Shown here: positions 1 to 7,709 of the stretch, piece after piece | How the letters are laid out: the number at the start of each line of letters is the position of its first letter | How positions within the stretch are numbered: the first letter of the stretch is position 1 | Assembly (NCBI GenBank): GCA_017882985.1 | Contig: JADGOK010000027.1 | Coordinates: 1-7,709 of the forward strand | Direction of reading: 5' to 3' | Source: Acidimicrobiales bacterium | GTDB lineage: Bacteria > Actinomycetota > Acidimicrobiia > Acidimicrobiales > RAAP-2 | DNA: 7,709 nt | Translations under genes and position numbers: made by a program | Notes under the pieces: generated by a model | Told to the model about the DNA's origin: nothing | What the model saw: the letters and a program-made list of their open reading frames with translations, nothing else | Databases searched by the model: none

Positions 1-10
1 TACCTCCTTC
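1..10 (-). promoter_or_regulatory. Strong Shine-Dalgarno for an unseen downstream gene
   Basis: Read on the minus strand, the last ten bases are GAAGGAGGTA, which contain AAGGAGGT, a full complement of the 16S rRNA 3' tail. The sequence lies in the last visible codons of hspR, the usual place for the ribosome binding site of the next gene in a packed operon. I infer that hspR stops within a few bases of the edge and that another co-transcribed gene starts about 5-10 nt further on. Its identity cannot be seen. Confidence 0.5.
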
Positions 11-395
11 GGGCGCGTTGGGCGTCGATGAACAGCGCGATAGTGTTCTGCACCGGTACGAGGTCCCGGCGGTACTGGCGATGGGTCGCCTCGAGATCCG
101 ACCGCGCCTCGGAGACGAGCTCGGCGAGTCGCTCACGCGCCTCGGCCAGATCGTGTTCGAGTTGCATGATCCGCTTGACGCCTTCGAGGTTGACGCCTTC
201 GTTGGTCAGTTCCTGGATCCGTCTGATCGCCGCGAGGTCGGCGTCGGAGAATCGACGCGAACCGCCGCTCGTGCGTTGGGGACTCAGCAGTCCACTGCGC
301 TCGTAGTTGCGAAGCGTCTGGGGGTGGACGCCGGCGAGCTCGGCGAACACCGAGATGACGTAGACGGCGTGGTGGTGGGGGTGTCGATCAGTCAT
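1..395 (-). CDS. hspR: HspR, MerR-family heat-shock repressor (3' end at or beyond the edge)
   Basis: This is the transcriptional repressor of the dnaK operon. In actinobacteria HspR binds HAIR inverted repeats and needs DnaK as co-repressor, so repression is lifted when DnaK is drawn away by unfolded protein. The visible 131 residues start MTDRHPHHHAVYVISVFAEL. The MerR winged helix-turn-helix is at about residues 11-75 (AELAGVHPQTLRNYERSGLL, then SGGSRRFSDADLAAIRRIQEL). A charged helix that probably forms the dimer coiled coil follows at about 80-118. ATG 395 overlaps the end of dnaJ by 8 nt (ATGACTGA). A GAGG ribosome site lies 6 nt upstream, inside dnaJ, which suggests translational coupling. 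The frame is open to the edge and the last two bases are TA, so a stop codon there is possible. A small His cluster at residues 5-9 precedes the DNA-binding domain. The identity is clear from both family motif and operon position. Confidence 0.95.
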   Translation of the reverse strand, partial: MTDRHPHHHAVYVISVFAELAGVHPQTLRNYERSGLLSPQRTSGGSRRFSDADLAAIRRIQELTNEGVNLEGVKRIMQLEHDLAEARERLAELVSEARSDLEATHRQYRRDLVPVQNTIALFIDAQRARRR

Positions 396-1473
396 TTGGT
401 ACCTCTTCGTGCAGCGCGGTAGCCAGTTTCTCCACCAGAGTGCGCTGCTCCTTGTTGAGCTTCTTCGGAACGACGACGTTGACGGTGACGAGGAGGTCGC
501 CCGCCGCGTGCTTACCTGCCGCGGGCACGCCTCGACCGCGAACGCGCATCGTGGTTCCCGGCTGGGTTCCCGCCGGCACCTTCAGCGTCACCGGATCGTC
601 CAGCGTCGTGACGACGATGGCCGTGCCGAGGATGGCGGAGGTGAGCGGAACGTCCACGCTGGTCGTGACGTTTCGTCCCTTTCTCGCGAAGTGAGCGTCG
701 CTCGCGACGTGCACGTCAACGAACAGGTCGCCGGCGGGACCGCCGTGAGCGCCGGGGTTGCCCTTGCTCTTCAGTCGAATGCGTTGACCGTCAACGACGC
801 CGGCGGGGATTCGAACGTTGACGCGCCGCGAGGACGGCTCGCGACCCGTACCGTGACAGGTCGGACACGGCGTCACGATTCGTCCGCCTCGGCCCTGGCA
901 GACCGGACAGACGCTCGACATCGCGAACGGCCCCTGGTCGTCGTTGAGCACGCCGCGTCCCTGGCAGCGCTCGCAGGTCGCAAAGCCGCTCCCGGGTGCG
1001 GCCCCTCGTCCGCCGCACGTATGACACGCATCGTTGCTCGGCAGCGAGACCGTGGTGGTGACACCCACGACCGCGTCACGAAACCCCAGGTGCAGAGCGG
1101 TCTCGAGATCGGCGCCACGCTGGGCGCGTTGACGGCGTGAGCCGCCAAAGAGTCCACCGAAGATGTCGCCGAGGTCGCCCAGGTCGCCCGAACCGAAGTT
1201 GAAGCCGCCCGGGCCGGCGCCCGGTCCACCGAATCCCGCCGCAGCCGGTCCGAGACGACGAACCTCGTCGTACTCTTTGCGCTTCTCGGCGTCACCGAGG
1301 ACGTCGTAGGCACCCGAGACCTCTTTGAACTTCTCTTCGGAGCCGGGATTGGTATCGGGGTGTAACTCCTTGGCCAATTTGCGATAGGCGCGCGTAATCT
1401 CCTTGGCGGTCGCGCTCGAGGCCAGACCCAGAACCTTGTAGTAGTCCTTTTCGAACCACTCGCGCTCGGCCAT
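388..1473 (-). CDS. dnaJ: DnaJ chaperone (Hsp40, DnaJ1 type)
   Basis: This is a type I J-protein of 361 aa. It delivers unfolded clients to DnaK and stimulates DnaK ATP hydrolysis in the cytoplasm. The J domain spans about residues 10-75 with the HPD tripeptide at 38-40 (KELHPDTNPG). A Gly/Phe-rich linker follows (GFGGPGAGPGGFNFGSGDLG). The zinc-binding region has all four expected motifs: CHTCGGRG, CERCQGRG, CPVCQGRG and CPTCHGTG. The C-terminal substrate-binding and dimer domains complete the protein. The N-terminus (AEREWFEKDYYKVLGL) resembles the actinobacterial DnaJ1 that is encoded with dnaK. ATG 1473 follows the grpE stop codon TAA with no gap. A GAAGGG ribosome site lies within the last grpE codons. 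Its end overlaps hspR by 8 nt. Expression should follow the dnaK promoter. No anomaly is seen. Confidence 0.97.
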   Translation of the reverse strand: MAEREWFEKDYYKVLGLASSATAKEITRAYRKLAKELHPDTNPGSEEKFKEVSGAYDVLGDAEKRKEYDEVRRLGPAAAGFGGPGAGPGGFNFGSGDLGDLGDIFGGLFGGSRRQRAQRGADLETALHLGFRDAVVGVTTTVSLPSNDACHTCGGRGAAPGSGFATCERCQGRGVLNDDQGPFAMSSVCPVCQGRGGRIVTPCPTCHGTGREPSSRRVNVRIPAGVVDGQRIRLKSKGNPGAHGGPAGDLFVDVHVASDAHFARKGRNVTTSVDVPLTSAILGTAIVVTTLDDPVTLKVPAGTQPGTTMRVRGRGVPAAGKHAAGDLLVTVNVVVPKKLNKEQRTLVEKLATALHEEVPND

Positions 1474-3893
<2,420 letters not shown>

Positions 3894-3987
3894 TCAGACA
3901 CGCCATCTGACAGTCGGTGAAAGACCAAGGGAAATGGGCGATTTCGCCCCCAAACCAGGTGCTCTGGTCCTTCGGGAGGGTGTTGGG

Positions 3988-4002
3988 TACGCTTGGCAGG
4001 TG
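3988..4002 (+). promoter_or_regulatory. Candidate leaderless promoter and GTG start of gpm
   Basis: TACGCT (3988-3993) fits the TANNNT -10 pattern and is followed by six bases and then GTG 4000. This spacing is what actinobacterial leaderless transcripts show, with transcription starting at or next to the start codon. GGGAGG at 3974-3979 is about 20 nt from the GTG, too far to serve as its ribosome site. No convincing -35 box is seen. Support comes from spacing and from the absence of a usable Shine-Dalgarno. Confidence 0.45.
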
Positions 4003-4755
4003 CCGGACCTGATACTGCTGCGCCACGGGCGCTCTGAATGGAACGAACTGAACCTGTTCACGGGTTGGCAGGACGTCGACCTGACGCCAGAGGGCGAAGA
4101 CGAGGCCCGAGCGGCCGGAAAACTTCTCGGAGCAGTCGACGACCTCGACCTTCGCGTCGTGCACACCTCGGTGCTGACCCGAGCCATCCGGACGGCCGAT
4201 ATTGCCCTCTATACGGCGAAGCGCTCCTGGCTCCCGGTGCAGCGCAGTTGGCGTCTCAACGAGCGCCACTACGGCGACTTGACGGGCAAGAACAAGAAGG
4301 AGACCGCCGAGCAGTTCGGCGCAGAACAGGTGAAGCTCTGGCGGCGCAGTTACGACGTGCCACCGCCACCGCTGCCCGAGGGTGACGAGCGCTCCAGCGC
4401 CCTGGACCCGCGCTACCGCGACGTGCCGCACGAGTTCATCCCGGCGACTGAATGTCTGAAGGACGTCGTCGCCAGGGTCACGCCCTACTTCAGCGAGGTG
4501 ATCGTCGAGGACTTGCGAAAGGAGTCCGTGCGCGGCGGCGGGGTCATCGTGGTCGCCCACGGCAACTCGATCCGCGCGCTGCGCATGGTCCTTCAGCAGA
4601 TCGCCGAGGACGAGATCGCCGGGCTGGAGATCCCGACCGGCATCCCCTATCGCGTACGACTCGACGAGGAACTGAACGTCCTCGAGGCCGACTACCTCGG
4701 CGACCCCGCGGCCGCGGCGGCGGCGGCCGAAGCCGTCGCGCGCCAGGCCGGCTGA
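4000..4755 (+). CDS. gpmA: 2,3-bisphosphoglycerate-dependent phosphoglycerate mutase
   Basis: A 251-aa cytosolic enzyme that interconverts 3- and 2-phosphoglycerate in glycolysis and gluconeogenesis through a phosphohistidine intermediate. The catalytic motif [10 protein letters not shown] has the phosphorylated histidine at residue 9. Other family motifs are [41 protein letters not shown] (E88) and [13 protein letters not shown] (second catalytic His 187). The C-terminal IPTGIPYRV and DYLGD regions are also present, and the length is normal. GTG 4000 gives the family-like start [10 protein letters not shown]. In-frame ATG 3934, preceded by AAGGG at close spacing, would add 22 unconserved residues and is the alternative. 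The tail carries seven Ala in a row (237-243), encoded by a GCG/GCC run at 4708-4728. It is monocistronic, diverges from dnaK and converges on glnB with a 1-base gap. Confidence 0.95.
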   Translation: MPDLILLRHGRSEWNELNLFTGWQDVDLTPEGEDEARAAGKLLGAVDDLDLRVVHTSVLTRAIRTADIALYTAKRSWLPVQRSWRLNERHYGDLTGKNKKETAEQFGAEQVKLWRRSYDVPPPPLPEGDERSSALDPRYRDVPHEFIPATECLKDVVARVTPYFSEVIVEDLRKESVRGGGVIVVAHGNSIRALRMVLQQIAEDEIAGLEIPTGIPYRVRLDEELNVLEADYLGDPAAAAAAAEAVARQAG

Positions 4756-4756
4756 G

Positions 4757-5095
4757 TTACAGCGCTTCGGGACCTCGTTCATTGGTGCGCACGCGCACCA
4801 CGCGTTCGATGTCAGTGACCCACACCTTGCCGTCACCGACGGTGTCGGTGCGCGCCGCGGTGACGATCGCGTCGAGCACGCTCTCGACCTGCTCATCGGT
4901 GCACGCGATCTCGATGCGGATCTTGTCCACGAAGTCGAACTCGTATTCGCGTCCGCGGTAGATCTCGATGTGCCCACCTTGACGGCCGAACCCTCGAACC
5001 TGGCTGACGGTCATGCCCGTCACCCCGACCGCCTGGACCGCTACTTTGACTTCGTCAAGTTTGAATGGCTTCACAACTGCGGTAACTAATTTCAT
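4757..5095 (-). CDS. glnB: PII nitrogen-regulatory signal protein
   Basis: A trimeric sensor of ATP/ADP and 2-oxoglutarate that binds the ammonium channel and other nitrogen proteins; it can also be called glnK because it sits with amtB. The protein opens MKLVTAVVKPFKLDEVKVAV. The T-loop (about 37-55) has Q39 for 2-oxoglutarate and Y51, the modification site (uridylylated in enterobacteria, adenylylated in actinobacteria), in YRGREYEFDF. The B-loop is TVGDGKVWV, and the C-terminal RVVRVRTNERG is typical. Residue 49 is Arg where many homologues have Ala or Ser. Two ATGs are adjacent. The second (5095) is 6 nt from AAGGAG and gives the standard 112 aa; the first (5098) is only 3 nt away. The amtB stop TAA forms part of this ribosome site (TAAGGAG), so translation should be coupled. 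No glnD follows. Confidence 0.96.
   Translation of the reverse strand: MKLVTAVVKPFKLDEVKVAVQAVGVTGMTVSQVRGFGRQGGHIEIYRGREYEFDFVDKIRIEIACTDEQVESVLDAIVTAARTDTVGDGKVWVTDIERVVRVRTNERGPEAL
4783..4800. repeat. 7-bp inverted repeat at the convergent gpm/glnB ends
   Basis: The arms TGGTGCG and CGCACCA flank the tetraloop CACG, 28 bases past the gpm stop codon and inside the glnB C-terminal codons (VRVRTN). RNA from either strand could form a GC-rich hairpin. No T-run follows in either direction, so a Rho-independent terminator is not supported. It may still mark a 3' end for the gpm transcript. Confidence 0.35.
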
Positions 5096-5105
5096 CATCT
5101 ACTCC

Positions 5106-6518
5106 TTAGACGTTGTCGCTGTGCATGTGGCTGGGGGTCCCCACGGGCTCACCGAAGGTTGGCTCCGGGAAGGCCTCTTCCTCGTGAATGGCGAGGTCAC
5201 CGATGGCCAAGACTTCTTCGGTTTCACGGAGACCACCTAACACAAACTTCACGATATAGAAGACCACGGCGGTGCCCACCGCGGTGTAGCCAATGATCCA
5301 CAAGGCGGCGAGGAACTGTTCCCACAGCTGGTGGAACGAATGGGTGAAGAACCAACCTCCGACCGAGAACCCTCCCGCGCCCTTGTAGTGCGCACCTGGC
5401 ACACCGTACTGGGTCATGCTCGGATCGGCCAATACACCGACGAGTAGTCCACCGATGAGTCCCGCGAAGCCGTGGGTGTACACGACGCCCATGGCGTCGT
5501 CGACCTTGGAGAAGGGGCGAACCTTGGAGAGGTAGTTCCAGGCGATCCAGACGAGCGTCGAGGAGATAAGGCCGACGCAGATGGCGCCGACACCGTTCAC
5601 CCAGCCCGCGCTGGGCGTGATCGCCACGAGTCCACAGAGCATTCCGTTGATGGCACCGAGGAACGTCGCCTTCTTCTGCTTGGAGAAGAACATGTCCATC
5701 ATTAACCAGGTGAGCACACCGACCGCGGTAGCGACGTTGGTGTTAAGCACGGCACTGGCCGCGTCGGCGCCCGCGTAGAACGGGTCACCACCGTTGAAGC
5801 CGTTCCAACCGAGCCAGAGGATACCCGCGCCGACCGCCACCATCATCAGGTTGCTCGGGAAGGCGTTTTCTCGGTCCTGCCAGCGACGAGGTCCGAGAAT
5901 CGCCGCACCGACGAAGGCCGCGACCCCGGCGCTCAAGTGGATGACGTAGCCACCCGAGTAGTCAACGGCACCCTTCTGGGAGAAGAACCCGCCGCCCCAG
6001 AGCAGCGCCGCGTTTACGCAGTAGATCATCGTGATCCACAGCGGGACGATCAGCAACCACGCCTTGAACTTGAGTCGTCCGACGAGGCCACCGAGGAACA
6101 GCAGCGGCGTGATCGCGGCGAACACGAACTGGAAGTACGCGAGCGTTGCGGTCGAGAAGTGGAAGGGAATCAGTGTGTTCGCTCCCGACACTGCCTGACC
6201 CTGTTCTGCGCCAGAGGTCGACAACGGGGTGAAGTGGCCAATGAAACCGCTCCAGAACGAGCCCGTGGAACCGAAGTGCGAGAGCGGACCGAAGGCCAAG
6301 TTGTAGCCCCAGAGCATCCACACGACCAGCGTCGCGGAGAAGCCCGCGAACACCATCAACATGGTGTTGACGATCCATTTCTTGCGCACGAGACCGCCGT
6401 ACAGCACGGCCAGTCCGGGCAGACTCATGAGCCCCACCAAAGTGGCGGCCGTGAGCTGCCACGTGTTGTCCGCTGGATTCAACCAACTCGGATAGGGGAT
6501 GTTCGCTGCGTAGAGCAC
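5106..6518 (-). CDS. amtB: Ammonium channel AmtB
   Basis: A 470-aa inner-membrane trimeric ammonium transporter with about 11 transmembrane helices and no signal peptide; the first helix begins near residue 20. The pore residues can be recognised: a Phe gate in YFQFVFAAITP (F133), W174 in LLWGGGFF, D186 and first pore histidine H194 in DYSGGYVIHLSAG. D341 and second histidine H349 lie in VDDAMGVVYTHGFAG. The cytoplasmic tail (about 422-470, LRETEEVLAIGDLAIHEEEAF) is where PII docks in this family. GTG 6518 is chosen because AAGGAG (6529-6524) lies 5 nt upstream. The longer start GTG 6524 overlaps that ribosome site and would add only two residues. The stop codon overlaps the glnB ribosome site. 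Co-expression with PII and the GlnR-like box upstream fit control by nitrogen supply. Confidence 0.96.
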   Translation of the reverse strand: MLYAANIPYPSWLNPADNTWQLTAATLVGLMSLPGLAVLYGGLVRKKWIVNTMLMVFAGFSATLVVWMLWGYNLAFGPLSHFGSTGSFWSGFIGHFTPLSTSGAEQGQAVSGANTLIPFHFSTATLAYFQFVFAAITPLLFLGGLVGRLKFKAWLLIVPLWITMIYCVNAALLWGGGFFSQKGAVDYSGGYVIHLSAGVAAFVGAAILGPRRWQDRENAFPSNLMMVAVGAGILWLGWNGFNGGDPFYAGADAASAVLNTNVATAVGVLTWLMMDMFFSKQKKATFLGAINGMLCGLVAITPSAGWVNGVGAICVGLISSTLVWIAWNYLSKVRPFSKVDDAMGVVYTHGFAGLIGGLLVGVLADPSMTQYGVPGAHYKGAGGFSVGGWFFTHSFHQLWEQFLAALWIIGYTAVGTAVVFYIVKFVLGGLRETEEVLAIGDLAIHEEEAFPEPTFGEPVGTPSHMHSDNV

Positions 6519-6565
6519 GTCCACTCCTTTTAATTACTAGGAGAGGGCGTCGTTGACCTCAGTTT

Positions 6566-6585
6566 GTTGGCACCAGTGTGCCAAC
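6566..6585. promoter_or_regulatory. Perfect 8-bp palindrome in the amtB leader region
   Basis: GTTGGCAC (6566-6573) and GTGCCAAC (6578-6585) are exact reverse complements around the four bases CAGT. The site lies between the GlnR-like boxes and the amtB ribosome site. It could be a repressor operator, or an RNA hairpin after the Fe-S gene; no U-run follows on the minus strand (AAACTGAGG), so it is not a canonical terminator. The reading CACACT within it (6580-6575, minus strand) is a weak -10 candidate. The binding protein is unknown. Confidence 0.55.
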
Positions 6586-6590
6586 CGAGG

Positions 6591-6628
6591 ATTTCGTAAT
6601 CGTTAGCGACGTGTTTCCAGAATGTGAA
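6591..6628 (-). promoter_or_regulatory. Tandem GlnR-like operator upstream of amtB-glnB
   Basis: On the minus strand four pentamers are separated by exactly six bases each: TTCAC (6628-6624), GAAAC (6617-6613), CTAAC (6606-6602) and GAAAT (6595-6591). The known actinobacterial GlnR box is gTnAc-n6-GaAAc repeated twice with n6 between, so 15 of 18 specified bases match and the 11-bp phasing is exact. In Streptomyces the amtB operon is a GlnR target. The array begins directly after the stop codon of the Fe-S gene and ends 73 bases before the amtB start. Whether this genome encodes GlnR cannot be seen here. Confidence 0.65.
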
Positions 6629-7709
6629 CTACGACGCGGCGCCGGCGTCGCTCGCACTCACCGGACCGACGGGCGCGAGCAACGAGCGCTCCACGAGTTG
6701 CGCGATGTCGAGAACTGACACGTCATCGCCGCGGCCGTTCGCCTTGACGGCGTCGTCGAGCATGATCATGCAGAACGGACAGGCGGTCGAGACGACGTCG
6801 GCGCCGGTCCCGAGCGCCTCGTCGGCGCGCTCCATGTTCACGCGCTTGCCAATGTTCTCTTCCATCCACATCCGCGCGCCACCGGCGCCGCAGCAGAAGC
6901 CCTTCTCGCGACAGCGCCCCATCTCGATCTGCGTGACGCCCGGGATCGCGTCGAGCACGATGCGCGGCTCGTCAAAGACGCGATTGTGCCGACCGAGGTA
7001 GCACGGGTCGTGGTAGGTGACCGTGCCGTTGTAGGCAACGCCGGGCACCAGGCGACCCGAGGTGACCAGATGACTCAGGAGCTGGGCGTGATGGATCATC
7101 TCGTAGTCGCCACCCAGGTCGGGGTACTCGTTCTTCATGGTGTTAAAACAGTGCGGACAACTCGCGACGATCTTCTTCGCGCCCACTTCGTTCAACGTCG
7201 CGATGTTGGCCTTGGCCATCTCCTGGAAGAGATACTCATTGCCCATTCTCCGTGCGGGGTCACCGGTGCACGATTCGCGCGGTCCGAGGATCGCGAACGT
7301 CACGCCGGCCCGGTGGAGCATTCGAGCCGTCGACTCCACTTGCTTGCGTCCGCGCTCGTCGAGCGAACCGGCACAGCCCACCCAGTAGAGGTACTCGATG
7401 TCGTCGGGAATCGGTCCGTCGACGATCGGCACCTCGAAGTCGAGCGCCGAGAGCCACTCGGTGCGCTTGGAGGATCCGAGACCCCACGGGTCACCTTGAT
7501 TCTCGAGGTTTCGCAGCAAGAGACCCGCTTCAGTGGGAAAGCGCGACTCCATCAGCACCTCGTAGCGACGCATGTCGATGATGGCGTCGACGTGCTCGAT
7601 GTCGACCGGGCACTGTTCGACGCAGCTGCCGCACGTGGTGCAGGACCAGAGGACGTCGGGGTCAATGGTCGTCGGCACCAGCGTCGCGACGTCGCCACCG
7701 CCCTCGCCC
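6629..7709 (-). CDS. Fe-S oxidoreductase with CCG (HdrD/GlpC-like) domains, 5' end missing
   Basis: The C-terminal 359 residues of a larger protein; the frame is open through the right edge and GTG 7678 is not a convincing start. A ferredoxin-type cluster motif [12 protein letters not shown] is at 7610-7642, the second half of what is usually a pair. Two cysteine-rich CCG domains follow. The first has [15 protein letters not shown] and SCPHC. The second has [19 protein letters not shown] (adjacent cysteines at 6890-6895) and ACPFC (6770-6781). These are the ligands of HdrB/HdrD-type clusters. It resembles the large actinobacterial iron-sulfur-binding reductases (Rv0338c type), whose N-terminal half is a membrane cytochrome-like domain. 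It probably passes electrons between the membrane and an unknown partner. The first CCG domain has CTG where the classical motif has CC. The substrate is unknown. Confidence 0.85.
   Translation of the reverse strand, partial: GEGGGDVATLVPTTIDPDVLWSCTTCGSCVEQCPVDIEHVDAIIDMRRYEVLMESRFPTEAGLLLRNLENQGDPWGLGSSKRTEWLSALDFEVPIVDGPIPDDIEYLYWVGCAGSLDERGRKQVESTARMLHRAGVTFAILGPRESCTGDPARRMGNEYLFQEMAKANIATLNEVGAKKIVASCPHCFNTMKNEYPDLGGDYEMIHHAQLLSHLVTSGRLVPGVAYNGTVTYHDPCYLGRHNRVFDEPRIVLDAIPGVTQIEMGRCREKGFCCGAGGARMWMEENIGKRVNMERADEALGTGADVVSTACPFCMIMLDDAVKANGRGDDVSVLDIAQLVERSLLAPVGPVSASDAGAAS

Noticed and set aside
3936..3949. GGGCGA-TT-TCGCCC inverted repeat between dnaK and gpm as a terminator
   Set aside because: The stem is only 6 bp with a 2-base loop and no T-run follows on either strand, so it is too weak to call.
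4708..4728. GCG/GCC run in gpm as a slippage-prone repeat or frameshift site
   Set aside because: It encodes seven alanines in frame and the reading frame continues normally to the stop codon. It is typical of high-GC protein tails.
6566..6585. Sigma-54 promoter (TTGGCAC element) before amtB
   Set aside because: The distance between the GG and GC elements is 9 rather than 10 bases, the motif is explained by the palindrome, and actinobacteria generally lack sigma-54.

Overview
The window is high-GC chromosomal DNA from an actinobacterium (Actinomycetota). The best evidence is a dnaK-grpE-dnaJ-hspR operon with a HAIR-type HspR operator in its promoter, the DnaJ1-type co-chaperone, GTG start codons, a GlnR-like box ahead of amtB-glnB, and a large membrane-associated Fe-S reductase of the actinobacterial type. 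The protein style suggests Acidimicrobiia or a relative, but that is inference and the genus cannot be named. Coding density is very high. The longest gene-free stretch is about 205 bases (3795-3999), and it is filled by two promoters pointing in opposite directions. No mobile element, CRISPR array, tRNA or rRNA was seen.

Layout. Positions 1-3794, minus strand: dnaK, grpE, dnaJ and hspR, in transcription order from right to left. Each gene overlaps or touches the next (4 nt overlap, zero gap, 8 nt overlap). The heat-shock promoter lies at about 3860-3889, and its -35 hexamer is embedded in the HspR operator (3870-3890). HspR, the last gene product, is expected to repress the operon together with DnaK. 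A perfect 14-bp inverted repeat sits at the 5' end of grpE. The left edge ends in an ideal Shine-Dalgarno sequence, so another gene probably begins just outside the window.

Positions 4000-4755, plus strand: a single gene for BPG-dependent phosphoglycerate mutase (glycolysis), probably starting at GTG 4000 from a leaderless promoter. Its stop codon lies one base from the stop codon of glnB on the other strand.

Positions 4757-6518, minus strand: amtB then glnB, an ammonium channel with its PII regulator. The amtB stop codon is built into the glnB ribosome binding site. Upstream (6591-6628) are four pentamers at 11-bp spacing that match the GlnR box, followed by a perfect 8-bp palindrome (6566-6585).

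Positions 6629-7709, minus strand: the C-terminal 359 residues of an Fe-S oxidoreductase with HdrD/GlpC-like CCG domains, which runs off the right edge.

All genes belong to known families. The most interesting content is regulatory: the HspR/-35 overlap, the grpE hairpin, the GlnR-like array and the palindrome beside it.
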